A stretch of 10,726 bases of DNA, taken from positions 1 through 10,726 of the forward strand of contig CAZOVB010000100.1 in NCBI GenBank assembly GCA_964583095.1, written 5' to 3'. Origin of the DNA: CAZOVB01 sp964583095. Its GTDB lineage: Bacteria; Planctomycetota; Phycisphaerae; SM23-33. The notes under the pieces were generated by a model that was not told the DNA's origin, made no database searches, and worked only from the letters and a program-made list of their open reading frames with translations. Position numbers and translations under genes: made by a program. Of this stretch, positions 5,331 to 10,726 are shown piece after piece (positions within the stretch are counted from its first letter, which is position 1; every line of letters starts with the position of its first letter).

Positions 5331-7337
5331 ATGGACGACGCGCGGCGAATTCAGGAGCTTCGAGAGCAGATCCGGCGACACGACCGACTCTATTACGTCG
5401 AGGCGCAACCGGAAATTTCCGACCGCCGGTATGACCTGCTGCTCAAGGAGCTCGAGCAGCTCGAAGCCCAACACCCGGAGCTTATCACACCCGATTCACC
5501 CACCCGGCGAGTGGCGGGCGAGCCCATCGAGGCCTTCCACACCGTCGAGCACTCGGTGCCGATGCTCAGCATCGACAACACCTACAGCCCCGAGGAAGTC
5601 CGCAAGTTCGATGAGCGGATCCGCAAGGCGCTGGGCGATTCGTCTTTCCACTACCTCGTGGACCCGAAGGTCGATGGGGTCGCCCTGTCCCTGCGCTACG
5701 AAAACGGCCGGCTGGCCCGGGCGGCCACGCGCGGCGACGGCTTGCGCGGCGACGACGTAACGGCCAACGTCCGGACCATCCGGTCGGTCCCGCTGAGCCT
5801 GGAAGGCTCGGGCTTTCCTGACGTGCTGGAGGTCCGGGGGGAGGTCTACTGGCCCCGGACTTCCTTCGCAGCCTGGAACGCAAAGAGAGCCGAGGCGGGG
5901 CAGCAGACGTTCGCCAACCCCCGTAACGGGGCTGCGGGGAGCCTGAAGCTTCTCGATCCGACCCTGGTGGCCCAGCGGGGACTGGCCTTTATCGCCCACG
6001 GACTGGGTGAGATATCCAATCCACCGGCTGGGCGCGCCTCGGGAATCATGGAAGCACTCAAGGGGTGGGGGATCCCCGTCAGCGAACATCAGGAGGTCTG
6101 CACCGAGATCGACGGGGTCCTGGATGTCGTCGACCGCTGGCTTGAGCTTCGCGACCAGGTGGAATACGAAACCGACGGAATGGTCGTGAAAATCGACGAG
6201 CTCGACCTTCGCTCGCAGCTTGGCCGGACCAGTAAGTATCCCCGCTGGTGTATCGCATACAAATACGAAGCCCAGCAGGCCCGGACCACGCTGCGCGAGG
6301 TCTCCTTCCAGGTGGGGCGGCTGGGGACGATTACGCCCGTGGCCCATTTCGACCCCGTGCAGCTCAGCGGCACCATCGTGTCCAACGCCTCGCTGCACAA
6401 CTTTGACCAGGTCCAGCGCCTGGATTTGCGCATCGGAGACACGATTACCGTGGAAAAGGCAGGCGAAATAATCCCCCAGGTTGTCCAGGTGGACTTCTCG
6501 AGCCGACCGGACCACAACCAGGTCATTGGACCTCCCGAAGCCTGCCCTGTCTGCCAAGGGCCGCTGCGACGCGACGAGGGTGGGGTCTACCTTAGATGTA
6601 TAAGCCCGTCCTGCCCCGCCCAGTTGCAGCAGCGACTCAAATTCTTCGCGGGTCGGGACCAGATGGACATCGAAAATCTCGGCCCGGCCGTCATCGATCA
6701 ACTCGTGTATCAAGGTCTTGTCCGGGACTTCTCCGACTTGTATCGACTGACCCGGGAGGAACTGGTAGCCTTGGAACGCATGGGCGAGAAGTCGGCAGAG
6801 AATCTCCTTTCCGCGATCAGGGAAAGCAAGTCGCGAGAGCCCGCACGCCTCCTGGCGGGCTTGGGCATACGCCATGTCGGCTCGCGCGCAGCCGATGCTC
6901 TGACTCGCGCCTTTGGCTCGGTTGATGCCGTAGCCCAGGCCTCGCCGGAGCAGCTCGAGCAGGTGGAGGAGATCGGGCCGGTGATTGCCAAGAGCGTTCA
7001 TGACTTCTTCGCAAGCCAGGAAGGCCTGGATTCGTTGAATCGCCTCAAAGAAGCAGGGCTGCGCACGGTCCAACCCGACCAGGCCGACGCAGAACAGGGC
7101 CCGCAGGCCCTGGAGGGCAAGACGGTCGTGGTGACCGGCACGCTGGAGGGCTTCAGCCGAAAGCAGGCCCAGCAGGCGATCGAGCAGGCCGGGGGCAAAG
7201 CTACCTCCAGCGTCTCAGGCAGCACGGACTTCGTAGTGGTGGGGGCCTCGGCCGGCTCCAAGGCAGCCAAGGCTGCTGAGCTTGGAATCGAAACCATCGA
7301 CGAAGCCGAGTTCCGCAGGAGGCTGGGCCTGGACTGA
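5331..7337 (+). CDS. ligA: NAD+-dependent DNA ligase LigA
   Basis: It seals nicks in duplex DNA, using NAD+ to adenylate itself, in replication and repair. The 668 residues are full length for the family. Domains in order: Ia (about 1-70, with YYVEAQPEISDRRYDLL for NMN binding), nucleotidyltransferase with the adenylated lysine K113 in KVDG, OB fold (about 316-400), a zinc site of C405, C408, C423 and C428, helix-hairpin-helix repeats (about 430-580, including LAGLGIRHVGSRAA), and a BRCT domain (about 590-668, LEGKTVVVTGTLEG). The Shine-Dalgarno before ATG 5331 is poor (only AGAGA at 5320-5324), which suggests it relies on translation of the cupin gene 24 bp upstream. No terminator was seen directly after it. 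Confidence 0.97.
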   Translation: MDDARRIQELREQIRRHDRLYYVEAQPEISDRRYDLLLKELEQLEAQHPELITPDSPTRRVAGEPIEAFHTVEHSVPMLSIDNTYSPEEVRKFDERIRKALGDSSFHYLVDPKVDGVALSLRYENGRLARAATRGDGLRGDDVTANVRTIRSVPLSLEGSGFPDVLEVRGEVYWPRTSFAAWNAKRAEAGQQTFANPRNGAAGSLKLLDPTLVAQRGLAFIAHGLGEISNPPAGRASGIMEALKGWGIPVSEHQEVCTEIDGVLDVVDRWLELRDQVEYETDGMVVKIDELDLRSQLGRTSKYPRWCIAYKYEAQQARTTLREVSFQVGRLGTITPVAHFDPVQLSGTIVSNASLHNFDQVQRLDLRIGDTITVEKAGEIIPQVVQVDFSSRPDHNQVIGPPEACPVCQGPLRRDEGGVYLRCISPSCPAQLQQRLKFFAGRDQMDIENLGPAVIDQLVYQGLVRDFSDLYRLTREELVALERMGEKSAENLLSAIRESKSREPARLLAGLGIRHVGSRAADALTRAFGSVDAVAQASPEQLEQVEEIGPVIAKSVHDFFASQEGLDSLNRLKEAGLRTVQPDQADAEQGPQALEGKTVVVTGTLEGFSRKQAQQAIEQAGGKATSSVSGSTDFVVVGASAGSKAAKAAELGIETIDEAEFRRRLGLD

Positions 7338-7408
7338 AGCCTCCTCCAAGCCGGGCCAGGCGGCGGAATCGGTTCGAAGGTGTCATGTTCAAATGGAGGG
7401 CTTCTGTT

Positions 7409-7437
7409 TTGACCACAGCCTGGGTCCAGGCTACATT
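7409..7437 (+). promoter_or_regulatory. Sigma-70-type promoter candidate with a palindrome in its spacer
   Basis: TTGACC (7409-7414, 5 of 6 consensus bases) and TACATT (7432-7437, 4 of 6) are 17 bp apart, 44 bp upstream of the lipoprotein start. The spacer carries GCCTGG-GT-CCAGGC (7418-7431), a perfect 6-bp inverted repeat around 2 bp, ending exactly at the -10 box. A protein bound there would block or distort the promoter, so it is a plausible operator. GCCTGG and CCAGGC also occur as a wider pair at 7327-7332 and 7356-7361, across the end of ligA. Confidence 0.5.
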
Positions 7438-7480
7438 CCAGAGACGGATCCAGAAGATCTTCAGAGAATGAGGTGATTCC

Positions 7481-8407
7481 ATGAGGGAATTGGTGCTCTC
7501 AACAATGATTCTGCTGACCGGCCTGCTGGGCTGCGGACCCCACGACAGGGCTCCAAGAAACCCGATTGCCCGCGCTAAGCAGGACTACGCACTTCTCGAG
7601 CAGTCCGTGCGCCAGGCTTTTCAGCCGGCCGTGGCAAAGGCCAATGCCGAATTGGACCAAATTGCCTCCGAACCCCGCTACCAGGTTTTCACGTTTGATC
7701 GCATGATCGTGTTCGTCGATAGACTCGATTCCGGCAAGCGACCTGAACAGGGCAAACGGTTGGATGTGAAGGATTCGACCCGAGGGGACACTTTCGTCCT
7801 TCGACTGAAACTTCCCCCTGGAGCGTCAGTCAAGAAATGGACCGACACGGTCATCGTCGCCCACGAATTGGACCTGCAATACAGCATCGCCTCGGTTGAG
7901 ATACGCCGCAACGAGGATTCGCTGAGAACCCCCTATGTTGCGGATATGGAACTGAAGCTTCAGGGCAACCGCCGATCTCTGGTAGAAAAACGCGCTTTGC
8001 GCAGGCCTCCAACTCCGACCGGCAAAATCCTTTGGGTTCCGCCGCTGGAACATCGGATGATCAGCAGCTTCTTCTCTGCCTCGGGCAAACAGGAACCCGA
8101 AGTGAGGGTAAGACTGTTCATTCCGAAGCTTGGAGTCCAGGCCGACCGGCTTGACCAACCGGTGGAGAATGTGGCTCAGCAGCTGGAAAAGCAAGAGTTT
8201 CAGGCTGTTGACGACAAGGTCCATGTGCAGCTTGTGTATTCTGTTCCGCAAGGCCGATGGCTCCAGCCGGACCAACCGCCATCCCCGGGGTTAGTCGAAT
8301 TCTTGCCCAAACCTGATTGGTCATCGAGTTTATCCCCTGGCTCAATAGCTTTGAATCCCGTGTTGTTCGATCTGCCCGAGGATTCCAAGGCAGACAAGGA
8401 AGAGTGA
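7481..8407 (+). CDS. Predicted lipoprotein of unknown function
   Basis: The 308 residues begin with a lipoprotein signal: MRE, a hydrophobic stretch LVLSTMILLTGLLG, and the lipobox LLGC with C18 as the acylated residue. The mature protein should thus be membrane-anchored outside the cytoplasm; G19 gives no inner-membrane retention signal. GAGGTGA (7470-7476) is a good ribosome binding site. I do not recognise the mature part. It starts with a charged helical stretch (about 25-60, RAKQDYALLEQSVRQAF), continues as mixed beta-type sequence without further membrane segments, holds a proline-rich stretch RRPPTPTGKILWVPP near 170-185, and ends in a proline-rich, acidic tail. No enzyme motif stands out. 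It has its own promoter candidate and a hairpin terminator, so it is probably a single-gene unit. Confidence 0.8.
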   Translation: MRELVLSTMILLTGLLGCGPHDRAPRNPIARAKQDYALLEQSVRQAFQPAVAKANAELDQIASEPRYQVFTFDRMIVFVDRLDSGKRPEQGKRLDVKDSTRGDTFVLRLKLPPGASVKKWTDTVIVAHELDLQYSIASVEIRRNEDSLRTPYVADMELKLQGNRRSLVEKRALRRPPTPTGKILWVPPLEHRMISSFFSASGKQEPEVRVRLFIPKLGVQADRLDQPVENVAQQLEKQEFQAVDDKVHVQLVYSVPQGRWLQPDQPPSPGLVEFLPKPDWSSSLSPGSIALNPVLFDLPEDSKADKEE

Positions 8408-8446
8408 TGCCTGCGAGTTGAGAATCGCTTGCAGAGCGGCAAATAG

Positions 8447-8484
8447 AAAAGGCCGCCGGCGGATCCTGCCGCAGGGGGGCTTTT
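8447..8484 (+). terminator. Probable terminator of the lipoprotein gene
   Basis: AAAAGGCCGCC (8447-8457) opposes GGGGGGCTTTT (8474-8484) with nine of eleven positions pairing. The space between carries further GC-rich self-complementary stretches (CCGCCGGCGG at 8453-8462, CCTGCCGCAGG at 8465-8475). The right arm ends in TTTT. It lies 39 bp after the lipoprotein stop. The symmetric A/T ends mean it could also stop - strand transcription. Confidence 0.5.
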
Positions 8485-8765
8485 CGATGTACTTGTGAGA
8501 TAGTTCCTCTGGGCAGGATTCCCAGGGATACAATGAAGCTGTAGAGCGATCTTGAGTTCGGGGCATGTTTTTAAGGATTAGGAAAATAAGCGCTCAACCA
8601 TATCGGCAAATCTTCCGACAATGGCAATGTCGGGATCAGGAATGCTCGGAGCCCAAGGCAGCATGCCAGTTACGGCCCGGTATCCTCAGAACAAGCTCCT
8701 ATAAAGAAGCGGCAACCCGACCGGCTCGCTATCTCCGCCGTAGACATTAAAAAACAAGACTGTCG
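8485..8765. other. Non-coding stretch with small hairpins
   Basis: No convincing gene is seen in these 281 bp: the open frames are short, lack ribosome binding sites and have no gene-like composition. Two hairpins stand out: CTGGG/CCCAG (8509-8513 with 8521-8525) and CCGACA/TGTCGG (8615-8620 with 8628-8633, extendable by two pairs). GGCAGGATTCC at 8512-8522 is also complementary, apart from one bulged T, to GGATCCTGCC at 8461-8470 in the terminator region. No promoter was recognised, though TATAAA occurs at 8700-8705 without a fitting -35. Confidence 0.5.
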
Positions 8766-8810
8766 ACACTGTCTCGCAGACGACACGCCAACGATTTTCC
8801 ACAGAGACAG
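8766..8810 (+). repeat. Repeat copy A (short-centre form)
   Basis: The copy reads ACACTGTCTCGCAGAC (8766-8781), three bases, ACGCCAACG (8785-8793), a 5-base centre, then CCACAGAGACAG (8799-8810). CTGTCTC (8769-8775) and GAGACAG (8804-8810) are perfect complements, so the unit can fold into a stem-loop. It faces copy C head-to-head and shares its three blocks, in the same order, with copy B 276 bp downstream, with one mismatch in 37 block positions. Confidence 0.8.
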
Positions 8811-8868
8811 GACGATGCCGTTTTGCCCGAACTGCTTTGCGCAGCAATTGCGGCACCCGGCTCTCGAT

Positions 8869-8909
8869 CTGTTCTGTGGTGACCATTGGCGTGGGAGTCT
8901 GCGGACAGT
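8869..8909 (-). repeat. Repeat copy C (diverged, opposite strand)
   Basis: Read on the - strand from 8909: ACTGTCCGCAGAC, four bases, ACGCCAA, six bases, CCACAGAACAG. It has the same three blocks as copies A and B, with one base missing in the first and last blocks and a different centre. The ends still pair (CTGTTC with GGACAG on the + strand, one G-U), so the folding potential is kept although the sequence has drifted. Confidence 0.65.
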
Positions 8910-9041
8910 AGAGACGTCCAGGTGCCGCTTTTTCGCGCGCACATCCACCCGATCATTCGGCTTCTGAAAGGGGACGCCAATGTAGCGCCATCTCTCTATC
9001 ACAATGCCATGACCCCATTTGAGTATTTCGATGAGTCAGGC

Positions 9042-9102
9042 ACACTGTTTCGCAGACCCACGCCAACGTGAAAGACCTTCTTTCACGACACCACAGAGAC
9101 AG
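9042..9102 (+). repeat. Repeat copy B (long-centre form with an internal hairpin)
   Basis: The copy reads ACACTGTTTCGCAGAC (9042-9057), two bases, ACGCCAACG (9060-9068), a 22-base centre, then CCACAGAGACAG (9091-9102). The centre extends the CG of the middle block into a perfect 9-bp hairpin, CGTGAAAGA (9067-9075) and TCTTTCACG (9079-9087), with the 3-nt loop CCT. The outer ends pair with one G-U. Compared with copy A, the shared blocks are nearly identical while the centre is wholly different, as expected for a structured element with a variable tip. Confidence 0.75.
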
Positions 9103-9110
9103 TGAGGCCG

Positions 9111-9185
9111 GTGACGCAACGCCGCCCCTGCTATGTCTGTACGGCCACAGCCGTCTGCGAGTTCCGGGAACCGGCGTTGCGTTAC
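9111..9185 (+). promoter_or_regulatory. 75-nt stem structure in front of the helical-protein gene
   Basis: GTGACGCAACGCCG (9111-9124) and CGGCGTTGCGTTAC (9172-9185) pair over 14 positions with one G-U. The 47-nt interior holds two further hairpins, ACGG/CCGT (9141-9144 with 9151-9154) and GTTC/GAAC (9161-9164 with 9168-9171), which gives a branched fold. It ends 43 nt before ATG 9229, so it may be a 5' leader element or a separate small RNA. CGTCTGCGAG (9152-9161) also occurs, inverted, in copy A (8775-8784), so it may share ancestry with the nearby repeats. Confidence 0.45.
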
Positions 9186-9228
9186 ATTTGGGTCCCCCGG
9201 TGGCCGTGTGCCGCATCAGGAGACCCGC

Positions 9229-9642
9229 ATGAACACAAAGAGCACCATGTCCGCCTCGGAATTGAGGCGATTGATCAACACCGCCGCAGCACACCTCTGC
9301 CAGTGCAGCACCCAGGCAACCCAGTGCGTATCCTCTCTGGGAGAAGCGTTTCGAACCCAACAGGAAAGGTCGGAAGATAAACTCCGGGCCTTGCAGGAAG
9401 CACAGCAGGAGATGGACAACCTTCGTCGCTATTGCGACATGGCTGCCATGCAGTTGCTTGCACACTCAGCCACTGAACAGATCCTCGCCGATGCCGAACC
9501 AAAACTGCACAATCTTCTTTGGTTGTGCAAAAACATCCAAGGACAGATCCAACGAAAGCAGATGATTGCAATTCGTATTGTTCGGTCCATGACCTCACGT
9601 CAATGTGATGTACCCGATCATAAGAACATAACGCCTAAATGA
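9229..9642 (+). CDS. 137-residue helical protein of unknown function
   Basis: I do not recognise this family. GGAGA (9219-9223) lies 5 nt before ATG 9229. The frame is open further upstream to 9133, but that part crosses the stem structure and is not protein-like. The sequence is soluble and rich in Q, E, L and A with no signal peptide or membrane segment. Residues about 35-70 and 75-115 look strongly helical, possibly coiled coil, around LRALQEAQQEMDNLRRY and LLWLCKNIQGQIQRKQM. An early CQCSTQATQC cluster (C22, C24, C30 by count from M1) could bind metal or be redox-active, but that is speculation. The chemoreceptor gene starts 62 bp downstream in the same direction without a visible terminator, so the two may be co-transcribed. 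A - strand frame over the same bases looks like a shadow. Confidence 0.7.
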   Translation: MNTKSTMSASELRRLINTAAAHLCQCSTQATQCVSSLGEAFRTQQERSEDKLRALQEAQQEMDNLRRYCDMAAMQLLAHSATEQILADAEPKLHNLLWLCKNIQGQIQRKQMIAIRIVRSMTSRQCDVPDHKNITPK

Positions 9643-9704
9643 CAGACGCTTCGAACCCGAATCGCAATGCTCGCAGCGAAGTACACATAAAGAAAGGATA
9701 TAGC

Positions 9705-10726
9705 ATGTTTCGAAAGATGACTGTAGGGAAGAAAATTGTGTGTGGTTTCCTATCGGTGTTGGTTCTTCTCCTGATTGTTGCTGGGATTTCATTTACCGGC
9801 GTGAACAGTCTGGGTACCGGCGCAACCGATGCCGTGGAGAAGAACGAACTTTCAGCTCTTTTGCTCAGCCGCGAGATCGATCATCTCAACTGGGCACAGA
9901 ATATCTCCAAACTATTCACGGATGACCAGATCAAACAGCTGGACGTGGAAACCGACTCGCAGAAATGCGCCTTGGGACAGTGGCTCCAGTCGGAGTCACG
10001 CAAGCGGGCTGAAGAGACCATCCCTGAGTTGATGCCCATCTTGGCTGCGATCGAAGAGCCTCATCAGAAGCTTCACGCCTCCGCTATTGAGATCGGCAAC
10101 AATTTCCACAGGGCCGATCACACTCTCAGCGCCATGCTCGAAAGGTGCAAGGGTGACCACCTCACCTGGGCCAACAAGGTGAAAGACGTCTTCGTCAACG
10201 AGAGCCTCGACAAAGCTGATGTCGCGGTCGATCCGAAGCAGTGTGACTTCGGAAAATGGTATTACTCCCCTCAGGTCGCGCAACTGCGAAGGGAGAACGC
10301 CGATTTTGATGCCGCCATGGCCGCCATCGAGGAGCCCCACAAGCTTCTTCATCAGACTGCGATTCATATTAACCAATTGCTTTCCGATGGAGAGAGAACA
10401 AAGGCCTCTGAATACTACATGAAGAACACCGAGCCGCTCACATACGAGGTGTGTGACCAGATCGACAGGGTCATTGAATGGAACGATAAGAACATTGAAG
10501 GTATGCAAACGGCTGAGCGGATCTACAGTCACGAAACGATCAAAGCCCTCAGGCAGTGCCAGGGACATCTTCATGAGGCATGCGAACTGGTCAAGGAGCA
10601 AGTAAAGAAGACCAACGGTGAGATGGAGGCCTCCGCCGGCACCACAAAGGTATCGGTCGCCATGGTCTCCATTGTGTCTGCGATTATCGCATGTGTGCTG
10701 GCCTTCTTCATCGTTCGGGGCATCGT
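9705..10726 (+). CDS. Chemoreceptor with two tandem extracytoplasmic CZB domains (partial, 3' end cut by window)
   Basis: The 340 residues present start at ATG 9705 with AAGGA at 9694-9698. A basic N-terminus precedes the first membrane helix (about 11-33); a second helix lies at about 316-338, followed by the edge of what should be HAMP and signalling domains. The sensor region between them holds two CZB (chemoreceptor zinc-binding) domains. The first has H60, W63, C88 in CALGQW, H120 and H124; the second has H152, W155, C180 in CDFGKW, H212 and H216. Every pair is exactly 92 residues apart. His-Cys-His-His is the known zinc set of CZB, whose cysteine reacts with hypochlorous acid in studied receptors. 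About 100 residues between CZB2 and the second helix are helical and unassigned. Receptor identity is inferred from topology and CZB; a diguanylate cyclase or kinase output cannot be excluded because the C-terminus is missing. Confidence 0.85.
   Translation, partial: MFRKMTVGKKIVCGFLSVLVLLLIVAGISFTGVNSLGTGATDAVEKNELSALLLSREIDHLNWAQNISKLFTDDQIKQLDVETDSQKCALGQWLQSESRKRAEETIPELMPILAAIEEPHQKLHASAIEIGNNFHRADHTLSAMLERCKGDHLTWANKVKDVFVNESLDKADVAVDPKQCDFGKWYYSPQVAQLRRENADFDAAMAAIEEPHKLLHQTAIHINQLLSDGERTKASEYYMKNTEPLTYEVCDQIDRVIEWNDKNIEGMQTAERIYSHETIKALRQCQGHLHEACELVKEQVKKTNGEMEASAGTTKVSVAMVSIVSAIIACVLAFFIVRGI

Larger units (their letters stand above)
8766..8909. repeat. Imperfect 144-bp inverted repeat made of copies A and C
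   Basis: Copy A on + and copy C on - form terminal inverted repeats of about 40 bp around a 58-bp centre (8811-8868). The centre itself pairs: TGCCG (8816-8820) with CGGCA (8851-8855), TTGC with GCAA (8823-8826, 8844-8847) and CTGC with GCAG (8832-8835, 8841-8844). This is the architecture of a small non-autonomous mobile element (MITE-like) or of a long structured RNA. No clear target-site duplication is seen at the ends. An open frame of 66 codons (8686-8886, - strand) crosses it but has no ribosome binding site. Confidence 0.55.

Noticed and set aside
5496..7073. Long - strand open frame (525 codons) opposite ligA
   Set aside because: It lies wholly opposite a well-supported ligA; long antisense frames are expected in GC-rich genes. 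The same holds for 695-1570 and 2603-3610.
8670..9002. Small - strand genes (110 and 66 codons) over the repeat region
   Set aside because: No ribosome binding sites, frames overlap each other, and the reading frame is shaped by the inverted repeat. An eroded gene remains possible but cannot be supported.
8766..9102. Integron attC sites or a CRISPR array
   Set aside because: The copies lack the RYYYAAC/GTTRRRY core sites of attC, and there is no regular repeat-spacer spacing or neighbouring integrase or cas gene; copies are in both orientations with unequal centres.
8953..9465. 170-codon - strand frame overlapping the helical-protein gene
   Set aside because: It runs through repeat B and the stem structure and lacks a ribosome binding site, while the + strand frame from 9229 has one and a coherent helical sequence.

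Overview
The window is about 60% G+C and carries seven confidently placed genes, all on the + strand, plus the tail of a possible eighth at the left edge. The gene set points to a free-living, Gram-negative-type bacterium: a lipoprotein with a lipobox, a membrane chemoreceptor, and type I and type III glutamine synthetases side by side. A planctomycete (Phycisphaerae-like) or a relative fits the paired synthetases and base composition. That is an inference from gene content, because no rRNA or other phylogenetic marker is present.

Layout. (1) 1-226: a short reading-frame tail and a strong 14-bp hairpin that ends the previous unit. (2) 227-4376, nitrogen assimilation: glnN (GSIII, 727 aa), then a 387-bp gap with a sigma-54-like -24/-12 element and a folded leader with two mutually exclusive pairings, then glnA (GSI, 470 aa, adenylylation-site tyrosine present), closed by three successive hairpins, the last with a T-tract. 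(3) 4428-7337: a probable operon of ndk, a small cupin and ligA. The ndk stop and cupin start overlap as ATGA and ligA follows after 24 bp. (4) 7409-8484: an unrecognised lipoprotein gene with its own promoter candidate, which contains a palindrome between -35 and -10, and a terminator-like hairpin. (5) 8485-9228: about 750 bp without a convincing gene but rich in secondary structure. It holds three diverged copies of one repeat, two of them head-to-head as a 145-bp imperfect inverted repeat, and a 75-bp stem structure directly before the next gene. (6) 9229-10726: a 137-aa helical protein of unknown function, then the N-terminal 340 residues of a methyl-accepting chemotaxis-type receptor that runs off the window. 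Its extracytoplasmic part holds two chemoreceptor zinc-binding (CZB) domains in tandem, with every ligand residue repeated at exactly 92 residues.

How the parts relate. glnN and glnA both make glutamine from glutamate, ammonia and ATP. Only glnA shows the sigma-54-like element and the adenylylation tyrosine, so the two enzymes are probably controlled differently. ndk (NTP pools) and ligA (DNA joining) are housekeeping functions. The helical protein and receptor at the right end look like one transcription unit for sensing zinc or oxidants.

Most worth a second look: the repeat family at 8766-9102, the alternative-fold leader of glnA, and the tandem-CZB receptor.
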